A stretch of 64,000 nt of DNA from Xanthomonas campestris pv. badrii (GCF_012848175.1 NZ_CP051651.1:3979501-4043500), one strand, 5' to 3'. Shown: positions 18,137 to 26,999, counted from the first letter of the stretch. A program made the numbers and translations. The notes: generated by a model from the letters alone, not told the origin.

Positions 18137-19075
18137 TCAGCGCACAGCGCGATCCAGCCAGCACGCAAGCCCTTGCGCGTTGAGTTCGATATCGGTGGCC
18201 AGCAGCTGCGCCACGCCCGCATCGTCCAGCTGGCAGCCGTGCTGCCGGGCACGCTCCAGATACAGCGCGGTCAGCGCCGCCACCATGCAGCGGTGGCGAT
18301 CTGGGTGTGCCGCGCAGCCCAGCGCAATCTCGGTCATCGCGTGGATCTGCTGTACCAGCGCCTGCGCCAACGGGCCGGGCGAGTCGACCCGGCCATAGTG
18401 GGTGAGATACATCGCCTGCGGCGCGGCCTCCATCAGCCGCGCGATCGAGTGCAGCATCGCCTCCGGTTCGAACTGCACCGGCGAGGACGTCGGCAGGATG
18501 AAGGCACCTTGCGCACTATCGAGCTGGCGATACGACAGGCCGAAGGTATCGCCGGTGAACCAGCTGCGGCTGCGCGCATCCCACACGCACAGGTGGTGCC
18601 GCGCATGTCCGGGCGTATCGACCGTGCACAGCGCGCGCGCGCCGAGCAGCACCGCCTGCCCGTCCACGGCCTCCACCACCCGTTCGGCCGGCACCGGCAC
18701 GATCTGGCCATAGCTGCGCGCCATTTCGTCCTGCCCATACACCGCAGTGGCACCGGCAATCAGGCGGGTGGGGTCGATCATGTGCGGCGCACCGCGCGGA
18801 TGCACCAGCACGCGCGCATTGGGCAGGTGCTGCAGCAAGGCGCCGGCACCGCCAGCGTGATCCAGATGCACATGGGTCAGGATCAACCAGTCCACCTGCG
18901 CCGGCGTCAGCTCCGCCAACTGCAGGGCAGCCAGCAGGCGCGGTACCGACAACGAGGTCCCGCAATCGACAAAGGCTGCGTGGTGCCCCTCGACAATCAG
19001 GTACGCCGCATCGAACTGCGCCCCGCCAAAGCCGGTATCGATGGTATGGATGCTGGAATCAACCAGTGCTGTCAT
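18137..19075 (-). CDS. MBL-fold metallo-hydrolase
   Basis: A 312-residue cytoplasmic metallo-beta-lactamase-fold hydrolase. The zinc signature THVHLDHAGGAG is intact, with further ligands in DTPGHARHH and FTGDTFGL (bridging Asp), and a late His in YLTHYGRVD. It resembles glyoxalase II-like or lactonase-like enzymes with an appended helical C-terminal region (about residues 245-312). No neighbour suggests the substrate. The start at 19075 follows from the protein beginning directly at the first beta strand of the fold (IHTIDTGFGG). Confidence 0.88.
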   Translation of the reverse strand: MTALVDSSIHTIDTGFGGAQFDAAYLIVEGHHAAFVDCGTSLSVPRLLAALQLAELTPAQVDWLILTHVHLDHAGGAGALLQHLPNARVLVHPRGAPHMIDPTRLIAGATAVYGQDEMARSYGQIVPVPAERVVEAVDGQAVLLGARALCTVDTPGHARHHLCVWDARSRSWFTGDTFGLSYRQLDSAQGAFILPTSSPVQFEPEAMLHSIARLMEAAPQAMYLTHYGRVDSPGPLAQALVQQIHAMTEIALGCAAHPDRHRCMVAALTALYLERARQHGCQLDDAGVAQLLATDIELNAQGLACWLDRAVR

Positions 19076-19473
19076 TGCGACTCCGTAGCTGCACGACGAG
19101 TGACGCCCCGACCGTACCATTATCGGCGCGCCGTGCCGCGCCGTGTCGCCATTGGCGCGCCGTCAGTGGCGTTCTCCGGACTGCGCCACACGCACCGGAA
19201 CGTGCGCCGCGGCAGCGGCATACAAACGCGCCCCCTGATTGCGGTAGCGGTCCGGGATCATGGGCTCCGGTCGAGCACCGCAGCGGCGCAGTCAACGACT
19301 TCGCAGCTGCGGCACAGATCCAAGTCACCGCGCACGCAATGCCGTAGGTTTCGGGCAAACGATGACGATGTGCCCAACACGGTCGAGCGCCGGACACACG
19401 CATCGCTCAGCCTCCTGCACGACGCGCGATGCACTGGCCATGCATCCAGCCAGGCCCCGCCTTGCCGTTGCGA
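19076..19473. other. Intergenic region, nothing recognised
   Basis: Roughly 400 bp between the MBL hydrolase promoter side and the end of trpS. It is GC-rich; the open frames on either strand look like random high-GC frames, with no motif or signal peptide. No strong hairpin was seen. Confidence 0.35.
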
Positions 19474-20763
19474 TCAGGCCTCGCGCAGCGCCTGCAGCGC
19501 GGCAAGAACCACATCGGCATCGGCCTGGGCATGCACACCGGGCAATTGCAAATCGCTGGCCTGCACGGCCTGCTTCAGGCGCGCGATCAACTGCCCGGCA
19601 TCGCGTGGCGAGGCAAAGCCATCGCTCTGCAGCAGCGAGGCGCCGGCACCATCGTTCAACTTGAAATAGAACTGCCCGTCGCTGTCGCGGTATTGCTTGA
19701 ACACCGGCAAGGCGATTTTTTCGCCAGCCTGCACCGCCACCGGGCCCGCCTGATCGGACAGGTCGCGCAGGCCCACCGCATCGCGCAGCTGGGCCAGCAG
19801 CGGGGTGGCGTAGCGCGCGCGCAGGCGTGCACCGCCGGCGCGCAGGATCGCTTCGATCCTGGCCGGCTCGGCCATCAGTGCCTCGTAGCGCGTGCGCAGC
19901 GGCGCAATCTCGCGGTCGATGCGCTCGAACAGCTGCTGCTTGGCGTCGCCCCAGCTGATCCCTTCGGCAAACGCCTGCGCGAAGGCCGTGGTCTCCGCCG
20001 GCGTGGCGAAGGCCTGGTACAACTGAAACAGCGCCGAACCCTGGGTGTCCTTGGGCTCACCCGGCGCGCGCGAATCGGTCACGATGGAGAACACCAGCTT
20101 GCGCAGCTCCTCGCGCGGGGCGAACAGCGCGATGGTATTGCCGTAGCTCTTGCTCATCTTGCGGCCATCCAGGCCCGGCAAGGTGGACACCTGCTCGTCG
20201 ATCACCGCATCGGGCAGGGTAAAGAAGTCGTGGCCGTACACATGGTTGAAGCGCTGCGCGAAGTCGCGCGCCATTTCGATGTGCTGGATCTGGTCGCGCC
20301 CCACCGGCACCTTGTGCGCGTTGAAGATCAGGATATCGGCCGCCATCAGCACCGGATACATGAACAAGCCGGCGGTCACGCCGGCATCGTCGTCCTCGCC
20401 GTCGGCGCGGTTCTTGTCCACCGCCGCCTTGTAGGCATGCGCGCGGTTGAGGATGCCCTTGCCGGCCACGCAGGTCAGCAGCCACATCAACTCGGTGGTC
20501 TCCGGCACATCGGACTGGCGATAGAACCACACCTTGTCCGGGTCCAGCCCGCAGGCCAGCCAGCTGGCGGCGATCTCCAGGGTGGAGCGCTGCGTACGCG
20601 CCGGATCCTGCGCCTTGATCAGGCTGTGCAGATCGGCCAAGAAATAGAAGCTCTCCGCATCGGCGGCAGCGCTGGCCTGGATGGCGGGGCGGATCGCACC
20701 GACATAGTTGCCCAGGTGCGGTGTGCCGGAGGTGGTGATGCCGGTAAGAACGCGAGTGGTCAT
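19474..20763 (-). CDS. trpS: Tryptophanyl-tRNA synthetase
   Basis: A 429-residue class I aminoacyl-tRNA synthetase that charges tRNA-Trp. The HIGH-equivalent motif is TSGTPHLGNYVGA near the N-terminus and the KMSKS motif is intact in GRKMSKSYGN. The length exceeds that of E. coli TrpS (334) because of an extra C-terminal region (about residues 300-429) seen in gamma-proteobacterial xanthomonad-type enzymes. The ATG at 20763 is chosen over a TTG two codons upstream. It is transcribed alone; the terminator-like palindrome at 20.85 kb belongs to the gene upstream. Confidence 0.95.
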   Translation of the reverse strand: MTTRVLTGITTSGTPHLGNYVGAIRPAIQASAAADAESFYFLADLHSLIKAQDPARTQRSTLEIAASWLACGLDPDKVWFYRQSDVPETTELMWLLTCVAGKGILNRAHAYKAAVDKNRADGEDDDAGVTAGLFMYPVLMAADILIFNAHKVPVGRDQIQHIEMARDFAQRFNHVYGHDFFTLPDAVIDEQVSTLPGLDGRKMSKSYGNTIALFAPREELRKLVFSIVTDSRAPGEPKDTQGSALFQLYQAFATPAETTAFAQAFAEGISWGDAKQQLFERIDREIAPLRTRYEALMAEPARIEAILRAGGARLRARYATPLLAQLRDAVGLRDLSDQAGPVAVQAGEKIALPVFKQYRDSDGQFYFKLNDGAGASLLQSDGFASPRDAGQLIARLKQAVQASDLQLPGVHAQADADVVLAALQALREA

Positions 20764-20850
20764 CTGCAAAGGCCAGGGAATCAGCCGGCAAGTTTAACGG
20801 TTCCGCGCCGCCCCATCCGCCTCCCCGCCGCTGCCGTTGCCCCACAAGAG

Positions 20851-20872
20851 AGCGGGCCGCATGCGGCCCGCT
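20851..20872 (-). terminator. 22-bp perfect palindrome, probable terminator of the csbD gene
   Basis: AGCGGGCCGCA followed by TGCGGCCCGCT is a perfect palindrome lying 45 bp after the CsbD stop codon and upstream of trpS. It lacks a strong T-tract on the minus strand (CTCTTGT follows), but its position and stem strength favour termination. Confidence 0.6.
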
Positions 20873-20916
20873 TTCCAGACGACCTGCTCAACCCAGGGGC
20901 GAGCGGGCGAGTTGCC

Positions 20917-21126
20917 TCAGCGGTCGTCGTGCAGCGACTTTTCGAAGGCGCGCACCTCGGTCTGGGCGCGGTCGCGGTCCCAGCCATAGCGTTCCTGCAA
21001 CTTGCCCTGCAGATATTCGGCATTACCTTCTGCAACCTTGAAGTCATCGTCAGTGAGATCGCCCCACTTGGCCTGCATCTGACCCTTGAGCTGGGTCCAC
21101 TTGCCGGAAATGATGTCTTTGTTCAT
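20917..21126 (-). CDS. CsbD-family stress protein
   Basis: A 69-residue hydrophilic protein of the CsbD family (E. coli YjbJ type). The family core is plain: [49 protein letters not shown]. CsbD proteins are abundant under general stress and stationary phase in many bacteria, but their molecular function is not known. It is followed by the palindrome at 20851-20872. Two entericidin genes lie just upstream on the same strand but behind their own terminator, so this gene is likely separately transcribed as part of a stress-gene neighbourhood. Confidence 0.92.
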   Translation of the reverse strand: MNKDIISGKWTQLKGQMQAKWGDLTDDDFKVAEGNAEYLQGKLQERYGWDRDRAQTEVRAFEKSLHDDR

Positions 21127-21295
21127 TGCGGTTCTCCGCTGCATGCGGTCGCGATTGACCGTGTGCCCAGAGTGGGATCGGCACCGTTGCGCACAGGTCA
21201 AGAGATGTCTAGCCCATGCTCACCGTGATGAATGGTTGCCGTGCGTAAGGCCTGTCGCTAGCGGCCGGCCTGTAGCGTCGCTGGAGACAATGCCA

Positions 21296-21323
21296 TAAAA
21301 AACGGGCCTTTCGGCCCGTTTGT
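21296..21323 (-). terminator. Rho-independent terminator of the entericidin gene
   Basis: On the minus strand AAACGGGCC-GAAA-GGCCCGTTT forms a strong stem with a GAAA tetraloop, followed by a run of T residues (TTTTTTAT). It lies 20-50 bp past the stop of the first entericidin gene, a textbook intrinsic terminator. Confidence 0.9.
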
Positions 21324-21345
21324 ATTCACCGTTGCAGCAAGTGGA

Positions 21346-21480
21346 TCACCTGCGCGCGGCATCTTCCACCTTCTCGCCAGCGCCCTGCACGTCCTTGCCG
21401 GCACCTGCGACGGTGTTGCAGCCCGACAGCATACCGACCGAGAACACCGACAGCACCAGCAGCACAATTGCACGCTTCAT
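21346..21480 (-). CDS. Entericidin-family small lipoprotein (copy 1)
   Basis: A 44-residue lipoprotein precursor: charged start MKR, hydrophobic helix, lipobox LSGC (Cys21), then NTVAGAGKDVQGAGEKVEDAARR, the near-invariant EcnA/EcnB sequence. In E. coli, entericidins A and B form an antidote/toxin pair proposed to promote programmed lysis in stationary phase; that role is unproven here. AAGGAG lies 6 bases before the ATG, and an intrinsic terminator follows. A paralogue sits 77 bp upstream on the same strand. Confidence 0.9.
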   Translation of the reverse strand: MKRAIVLLVLSVFSVGMLSGCNTVAGAGKDVQGAGEKVEDAARR

Positions 21481-21557
21481 AACAGACTCCTTCATGGGTA
21501 AGCGGCGCGTTGCCGCAGATCAATCAAATCGAACAAGCACCACGCAACGGTGGCGAA

Positions 21558-21710
21558 TCAGCACTTACCGTCGCTGCATTTTTCGGCGGTCTTCTCGACC
21601 TTGTCGCCCGCGCCCTGCATGTCCTTGCCGGCGCCGGCCACGGTGTTGCAGCCAGTCATCACGCCGGCCGAAAACAGGCCCAGCACCATCAGTGTCAGCA
21701 GTCGCTTCAT
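21558..21710 (-). CDS. Entericidin-family small lipoprotein (copy 2)
   Basis: A 50-residue lipoprotein precursor with lipobox MTGC (Cys21) and the mature sequence NTVAGAGKDMQGAGDKVEKTAEKCSDGKC. It shares the entericidin core with copy 1 but adds a C-terminal tail with two extra cysteines, which could form a disulfide. AGGAAG precedes the ATG. The two tandem genes are about 77 bp apart in the same direction and could be co-transcribed up to the terminator at 21.3 kb. Confidence 0.88.
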   Translation of the reverse strand: MKRLLTLMVLGLFSAGVMTGCNTVAGAGKDMQGAGDKVEKTAEKCSDGKC

Positions 21711-21819
21711 AGGTCTTCCTCGGTCTGCGCCCGGTGCGATCGCACCTCGCTCGGCGCCAAATCTGACTGCGCGGACGTGGATTTGATGTGAACGGCAGCG
21801 TGCCGCGTTCAGCGCTGGA

Positions 21820-22743
21820 TCAATCTCGCATCAGGGTCGACTTGCCGAACAGGCTCTCGACCAGATCCACCGCCAGCTCGGCAGTGGCATTGCGGTTGTC
21901 CAGCACCGGATTGAGCTCGACGATATCCAGCGACCCCATACGGCCGGTGTCGGCAATCATCTCCATCACCAGCTGCGCCTCGCGATAATTCGGGCCGCCC
22001 GGCACCGTGGTGCCTACCCCTGGCGCAATGCTGGGGTCGAGAAAATCCACATCGAAGCTCACATGCAGATGAGTGTCGGCGCTCATGCCCTGCAGCGCCG
22101 CTTCCATGGTGCGCTTCATGCCGGCTTCGTCGATGTAGCGCATGTCGTAGACGTCGATACGGTGCTGCTTGATCAGCCGCTTCTCATCCGGGTCCACCGA
22201 GCGGATGCCGATCTGGCGCACCTGCTCGGGCAACAACGCCGGTGCGCTGCCACCCAGGTGGGTCAGCGCCTGCGGGCCCAGCCCGCACAGGCAGGCCACC
22301 GGCATGCCGTGCACGTTGCCCGAGGGGGTCACCTCGCTGGTATTGAAGTCCGAATGTGCATCCAGCCACAGCACCCGCAGCGGGCGACCCTGCTCGCGGC
22401 AGTACCTGGCCACTGCGGTGATCGAGCCGATCCCCAGGCAATGGTCGCCGCCCAGCATGACCGGCATGCGGCCGGCCTGCAGCTCGGCGTAGCTGGCATC
22501 CATCAGGGCCTGGTTCCAGGCCACCACCTCGTCCAGGTGCCGATAACCGGCCTGCGGCTGCTGCCACGGATTGCGTGGACCATCCAGGTTGCCCAGGTCA
22601 CGCACTTCCACCCCACGCCCGGCCAGCGCCTCCTGCAACCCGGCGATGCGCAGCGCCTCCGGGCCCATCCGTGCGCCGCGGTGGCCGGCACCGATGTCGG
22701 TGGGAACGCCAATCAGGGAAACCGGCACGTACTGCGTTGCCAT
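21820..22743 (-). CDS. rocF: Arginase
   Basis: A 307-residue member of the arginase/ureohydrolase family, cleaving arginine to ornithine and urea with a binuclear manganese centre. Metal-binding motifs are intact: GGDHCLGIGS, WLDAHSDFNTS and SFDVDFLDPSIAPG. The latter two distinguish the arginase branch (DAHSDFN) from agmatinases. GGAG six bases before the ATG at 22743 supports that start. It is divergent from the roadblock/GTPase cassette and appears monocistronic. Confidence 0.93.
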   Translation of the reverse strand: MATQYVPVSLIGVPTDIGAGHRGARMGPEALRIAGLQEALAGRGVEVRDLGNLDGPRNPWQQPQAGYRHLDEVVAWNQALMDASYAELQAGRMPVMLGGDHCLGIGSITAVARYCREQGRPLRVLWLDAHSDFNTSEVTPSGNVHGMPVACLCGLGPQALTHLGGSAPALLPEQVRQIGIRSVDPDEKRLIKQHRIDVYDMRYIDEAGMKRTMEAALQGMSADTHLHVSFDVDFLDPSIAPGVGTTVPGGPNYREAQLVMEMIADTGRMGSLDIVELNPVLDNRNATAELAVDLVESLFGKSTLMRD

Positions 22744-23064
22744 GCATTGCTCCAGCATCGATAAAGCCGTGCAGTCTAGTGGCGCGTCCGCGCAGTGACG
22801 CGCGGCAGCGCAGCACGGCATGTGGCTTGCATTGCGCCTGGCCGCACAACGGACGGGTTTAGATCTGCCTCAACGCGCCGCTACTGTGACGTGCCACGGC
22901 AGTTCGTGGCGCGCTGGACTTTGCAGATTCTGCTTGTCTGACCGCCCAGTGAAACACCTGAGGCTGGTGTGACTGCGCACTGATACCTGGATGGTATGGT
23001 GCGCCGGCCAGCGCAGGACACGCATCACGTACGCGCTCGAGCCATCAGCAACAGGGGGAGTTTC
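22744..23064. promoter_or_regulatory. Divergent promoter region between arginase and roadblock cassette
   Basis: A 321-bp gap with start sites at both ends. It is less GC-rich than its surroundings near 22920-23000, as expected for promoters; a TGATACCTGGATGGTATGGT stretch near 22981 could contain an extended -10. No defined operator was found. Confidence 0.4.
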
Positions 23065-23517
23065 ATGCCGCATAACGCCGTCAACCAGGTCGTCAAGGCT
23101 GCCGTGGGCGAAGTCGCGCGGGCGTCGCATTTATACGATTTGCAGCGTATCGGGCGCGAGTTCGCGCAGACCATCGAGCGCGAGCCGGGCATTGCCCTGC
23201 TGATGCTGTCCACCGCCGACGGCCGCGCCATCACCGAGCAATCCAGTCTGGGCGTGGATGGGCGCCGGCTTGCGGCAATGGCCAATTCGTTCCTGACCCT
23301 GGGCGAGACCCTGGCGCGCGAATCGGGCCTCAGTGAAGCCGACTACGCCACCGTCAGCACCCGCGGTGGGCAGCTGGTGCTGATCCGCATCCGCGCCGAC
23401 AAGCCACTGACACTGACCGCCGTGGGCAGCGCCGACCTCAATGCCGCCGCGCTGTTGTTCAACGCGCGCGATTGCGCCGGCCGCCTGGCCACGGCGCTGG
23501 CACCACCGGCTGGCTGA
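23065..23517 (+). CDS. Roadblock/LC7-domain protein (first)
   Basis: A 150-residue cytoplasmic protein of the roadblock/LC7 superfamily, the fold of MglB and other regulators of small GTPases. The central segment (ALLMLSTADGRAITEQSSLGVDGRRLAAMANSFLTLGETLARESG) is the characteristic strand-helix-strand with a 'DGR' turn, followed by the beta hairpin GGQLVLIRI. GGGGGAG precedes the ATG. It opens a four-gene cassette with a second roadblock-like protein, a protein of unknown fold and a Ras-like GTPase. The likely job is to bind and regulate the GTPase, by analogy with MglB-MglA; this is inferred from context. Confidence 0.85.
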   Translation: MPHNAVNQVVKAAVGEVARASHLYDLQRIGREFAQTIEREPGIALLMLSTADGRAITEQSSLGVDGRRLAAMANSFLTLGETLARESGLSEADYATVSTRGGQLVLIRIRADKPLTLTAVGSADLNAAALLFNARDCAGRLATALAPPAG

Positions 23518-23585
23518 TGCCGTTGGCATTGTTCGTGCTTGCACGAGCGCACCGATTTTTCTCACCGTTTGGAAGGGGACCACCG

Positions 23586-23945
23586 ATGTCAAAACTCAAT
23601 CTGGAACACCTGCATTCGCTCGCCGGTTTCGTCGGCGCCGCGCTGGTCGACAGCGACAGCGGCATGGCGCTGGGCATGACCGGCGGCACCGAACTCAACC
23701 TGGAATTGGCCGCCGCCGGCAACACCGAAGTGGTGCGCGCCAAGCGCCGCATCGCCGAGCAGCTCGGCCTGAACGACACCATCGAAGACATCCTGATCAC
23801 GCTGTCGCGCCAGTACCACCTGCTGCGTCCGCTGGAAAGCAACGGCACGCTGTTCCTGTACGTGGTGCTGGACCGCGCCAAGGCCAATCTGGCGATGGCC
23901 CGCCACGAGCTCAAGGCGTTCGAAAAGACCCTGGATTTCGGTTGA
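23586..23945 (+). CDS. Roadblock/LC7-like protein (second)
   Basis: A 119-residue protein also compatible with the roadblock fold: GFVGAALVDSDSGMALGMTGG, a helix with EVVRAKRRIAEQLG, and two strands around DILITLSRQYHLLRPL and LFLYVVLDR. It is shorter and more divergent than the protein encoded 68 bp upstream, suggesting a heteromeric pair. AAGGGG lies before the ATG at 23586. Function is inferred from neighbours: a regulator or scaffold for the small GTPase at the end of the cassette. Confidence 0.78.
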   Translation: MSKLNLEHLHSLAGFVGAALVDSDSGMALGMTGGTELNLELAAAGNTEVVRAKRRIAEQLGLNDTIEDILITLSRQYHLLRPLESNGTLFLYVVLDRAKANLAMARHELKAFEKTLDFG

Positions 23946-24039
23946 TGCCTGTCCGGCGGCGCACCCGCGTCGCCGGCCCTGCCTGCCGGTGCGTACCGGC
24001 AGGCGTTGTCGTTCTTTTGCGCCACGCCGGCGCCCTCTC

Positions 24040-24960
24040 ATGACCACACCCATCCACGCCATGCGGGTCGCCACGGCCGGCCTGGACCTGCTGCACACCA
24101 CGCGCCTGAAACTGGCGTGCTCGCTGCTGCTCGCCGAGCGCATCGACGTGCAGCTGGGCGAGTGGCCGCAGCACGCGGCCGATGTCGTGGTGCTGGGCCT
24201 GGAAACCGCCGACGGCCTGGCTGCATGGCAGGCGCTGCAGGGCCAGCCGGTGCGCGTGCTGGTGGTCTCGCGCACACCGGTGGCCGGCGCCTGGCTCAAG
24301 CATGGCGCCACCGTGCGCGAACTCAACGAACAGATGCGCCTGCTGCTGTCCTCGCCACATGCCACTCCGGTGGCCGAGCCGGCCTTATTGCTGCGCCATT
24401 GCCGCGGTGAATTCGGTGCCGGCGTGGTGGTGTTGCGCAACGCCGGGCTGCAGGTGCGCGTGGATCCGGCCGAACACTGCCTGCATCTGCCCGCCGGCGT
24501 CGCGTTGGACGCGCTGATCGCCGCGCTGGACCGCTCCGGCTGGCAGCACACGGCCGACGATGCCCACACCCCATTGCCGCAGCGCGTCTCCTTCGAAGCG
24601 CTGTATTTCGCCTTGCCCGAGCATCTGCGCCCCGCCCTGCCGGCGGTGGAACCCAGCCACGCGCTGCAGCTGCGCCAGTGGCCGGAATTGAGCGCGCAGA
24701 CCAGTTCGCCGGCGCAGTTGCTCGCCATCGCCCACCTGCATGCGCGCCCATGGCGTCCGCAGGCGCTGGCCAGCGCTTGCAAGCTCCCGCTGCAGACGGT
24801 GGAATGCCTGTTCGCCGCCGCACTCGCCAGCGGCCTTGCCCAGACTGCGGAGATTCCTGTGCCGTCACTGCCGCCTCGTCCGGACAGCAGCAGCAATTCC
24901 CGGTTCTTTTCCTGGGTGGCACGCCGGTTTGGCCTCTCTCTTTTCCAGGCGCAGTCATGA
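24040..24960 (+). CDS. Uncharacterized protein of the roadblock/GTPase cassette
   Basis: A 306-residue soluble protein that I do not recognise as a named family. The N-terminal 110 residues look like a degenerate receiver-type fold (ADVVVLGLETADGLAAWQALQGQPVRVLVVSRTPVAG) without the phosphoacceptor Asp. The C-terminal part (about 225-275) contains a helical, winged-helix-like segment (PAQLLAIAHLHARPWRPQALASACKLPLQTVECLFAAALASGLAQ). No signal peptide or transmembrane helix. Its stop overlaps the start of the GTPase gene (ATGA), so a stoichiometric partner of the GTPase is likely. Confidence 0.7.
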   Translation: MTTPIHAMRVATAGLDLLHTTRLKLACSLLLAERIDVQLGEWPQHAADVVVLGLETADGLAAWQALQGQPVRVLVVSRTPVAGAWLKHGATVRELNEQMRLLLSSPHATPVAEPALLLRHCRGEFGAGVVVLRNAGLQVRVDPAEHCLHLPAGVALDALIAALDRSGWQHTADDAHTPLPQRVSFEALYFALPEHLRPALPAVEPSHALQLRQWPELSAQTSSPAQLLAIAHLHARPWRPQALASACKLPLQTVECLFAAALASGLAQTAEIPVPSLPPRPDSSSNSRFFSWVARRFGLSLFQAQS

Positions 24961-25496
24961 GTCTTCCAGCCAACAAACTGGTGTTCGTGGGCGGCATGGG
25001 CGCCGGCAAGACCACCGCCGTGCGCGCCATCTCCGACGTGGAGCCGGTCAGCACCGAGATGCCGCTCAGCCAGGATGCCTACGGCGACAAGACCTACACC
25101 ACGGTCGCGCTGGACTACAGCTCGATCGAACTGGAAGACGGCGAACTGCTGCACGTCTACGGCGTGCCGGGGCAGAAGTACCTGGATTTCATGTGGCCGC
25201 TGGTCTGCGACGGCGCGCTGGGCGTGATCGTGCTGGCCAATGCGCGCGATCCGCAGATGCCCGAAGCCACCCTGGCGCTGCTCCGCGAGTTCGCGCAGAT
25301 CGCACCCGACGCCAGCGTGGCAGTGGGCATCACCATGACCGACGAGGTCGAAGACTTCCTGCTGCCGCCGTTCCGCGATGGCCTGGTCGCCGAAGGGTTC
25401 CGTATTCCGGTGATGCGTGTGGATGCGCGCTCGGCCACCCAGATCACGTTCCTGGTGAAGTCGCTGCTGTCCTACCGCCATACCTCGGCGACCTGA
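24957..25496 (+). CDS. Small Ras-like GTPase (MglA/Srp-type G domain)
   Basis: A 179-residue G-domain protein. The P-loop is GGMGAGKTT (residues 12-20), switch I includes DKTYTTVALDYSS, and the G3 position reads YGVPGQKY in place of the canonical DxxGQ, keeping the Gly-Gln. The canonical NKxD G4 motif is replaced by TMTDE, as in several bacterial MglA-type GTPases. It is translationally coupled to the gene upstream. MglA-type GTPases control polarity and type IV pili in other bacteria; here that is only suggested by the two roadblock genes. Confidence 0.85.
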   Translation: MSLPANKLVFVGGMGAGKTTAVRAISDVEPVSTEMPLSQDAYGDKTYTTVALDYSSIELEDGELLHVYGVPGQKYLDFMWPLVCDGALGVIVLANARDPQMPEATLALLREFAQIAPDASVAVGITMTDEVEDFLLPPFRDGLVAEGFRIPVMRVDARSATQITFLVKSLLSYRHTSAT

Positions 25497-26058
25497 TTGG
25501 CTGCATGTGCTGCGCGGTGGACGCGGTGGATGTAAGAACGATAAACAAGGAATCCGGTCACGACGGGCCTGAAAGGGCGTCACGCGGGGGATGCCGCCTC
25601 TAGGGTGGCGGCGACGCGTCCATCTTCCTTGAAGTCAGAAACGCGACTCGGTCGTGATACGAATGAGCGCTGCGTCTGACTTATTCAGTATGACCAGTGC
25701 ACGGAAACACCGGCATCGGGACATTCCCGACAGCACACAAGACATACCCGTGATATCTGTTAGGCAATAGCGGCGTTGCATCTCGCCGGTGTCGGTCTCT
25801 GCCGAGCCTGCGCTTGATTGCCATCTGGCCCGTATCTGGCGCAGGTGCCGCGGTGCGCCGGCGCGCGGTTCCGGCAGCACGCGGTGCAAGACGCTCTGCC
25901 CCAGGTGTCCGCACGTCGCCGTTGCAGTAGGCACAGTCGGTGCGCCCTGGCCACCGCACTCGACCACGGCATGGCCTGCCGCCACTCAGTCGAAGCACGA
26001 TTGGCGCCGTCGCGCTGCTGGCTACTGGTCTGTTGCCCCGATCAGATAAAGTAGCGCG
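25497..26058. other. Intergenic region with a spaced inverted repeat
   Basis: About 560 bp between the GTPase and tmk without a recognisable gene. It contains AAGTCAGA at 25632-25639 and its exact complement TCTGACTT at 25675-25682, enclosing a 35-bp segment, and GCCGCC/GGCGGC arms near 25590-25612. These could be transcript ends of the cassette or remains of a mobile repeat. Confidence 0.35.
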
Positions 26059-26739
26059 ATGACAATCGAACTGAAGCCCGGCGGGCTATTGATCGCGATC
26101 GAAGGCATCGATGGCGCCGGCAAGACCACGCTGGCGCGCAGCCTGGCAACCACCTTGCAGACGGCCGGCGCGCGCGTGGTGCTGAGCAAGGAACCGACCA
26201 ACGGCCCGTGGGGCACGCAGCTGCGCCAATCCGCCGCGACCGGCCGCCTGAGCGCCGACGAAGAAGCCGACCTGCTGATCCGCGACCGCCACGAACACGT
26301 GGAGACCCTGATCGCTCCCGCGCTGGCCCGCGGCGACATCGTGATCCTGGACCGCTATTTTCCTTCCATGGTCGCCTACCAGGGTGCCGCCGGGTTGCCG
26401 CTGGACGCGCTGCTTGAGCGCAACGCCTTCGCGCCGCGCCCGGACGTGCTGCTGCTGCTCGACCTGCCGCCGCCGACCGGCCTGTCGCGCATCCGCGCCC
26501 GCGGCGATGCGCCCAACCATTTCGAAACCCAGGACAACCTGGAACGTTGCCGCGCAATCTTCAACGGCCTGCAGTTGCCGGGCAAACACGTGGTGGACGC
26601 CAGCGCCGACGCCGACAGCGTACTGCGCCAGGCATTGGCACGTGTGGTCGCCGCCGCAGCGCAGCGCCTGCGCAGCAACGCGCACGCCGACGCCGGCACT
26701 GCCGCGCTGCAGTTGCTCTCGGCCGGCCGGCCGGCCTGA
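26059..26739 (+). CDS. tmk: Thymidylate kinase (dTMP kinase)
   Basis: A 226-residue nucleoside monophosphate kinase that converts dTMP to dTDP. The P-loop is [10 protein letters not shown], the DR(Y/H) motif is [13 protein letters not shown], and the lid region [15 protein letters not shown] follows. The sequence agrees closely with the Xanthomonas thymidylate kinase type as I remember it, including [29 protein letters not shown]. It stands alone, not in the holB-adjacent position found in many bacteria. The start at 26059 is the only ATG before the first strand. Confidence 0.92.
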   Translation: MTIELKPGGLLIAIEGIDGAGKTTLARSLATTLQTAGARVVLSKEPTNGPWGTQLRQSAATGRLSADEEADLLIRDRHEHVETLIAPALARGDIVILDRYFPSMVAYQGAAGLPLDALLERNAFAPRPDVLLLLDLPPPTGLSRIRARGDAPNHFETQDNLERCRAIFNGLQLPGKHVVDASADADSVLRQALARVVAAAAQRLRSNAHADAGTAALQLLSAGRPA

Positions 26740-26923
26740 GCAACGCAGCGCAGCGTCACCGCCTCTCGACCGTGGTGGCGCGCGCAGCCTGGAACTGGCG
26801 AGCTCACCGCCTGGACGAAGCGCATGATGCTGCCGCGCGCAGCACGCTCGCTTCAAGCAAGACGCACGCCGCACGCCGCGAAAAACGCAGCGATTCGGAA
26901 ATAGCCAGGGACAGCCTGCAAGA

Positions 26924-26999
26924 TGGTGCCGGCACCCGGATTCGAACTGGGGACCTACCGCTTACAAGGCGGTTGCTCTACCAACTGAGCTATGCCGGC
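26924..26999 (-). tRNA. tRNA-Thr(TGT)
   Basis: A 76-nt tRNA on the minus strand with encoded CCA end. The acceptor stem GCCGGCA pairs with TGCCGGC, the D-arm is AGCTCAGTTGGTAGAGC, the anticodon arm CCGCC-TTGTAAG-CGG places TGT as anticodon (threonine, ACA codons), and the T-arm contains GTTCGAATC. It is not flanked by an integrase or attachment repeats here. Confidence 0.95.

Noticed and set aside
26924..26999. tRNA-Thr considered as a second integration site
   Set aside because: No integrase, no repeated 3' tRNA end and no accessory genes beside it; neighbours are housekeeping genes.
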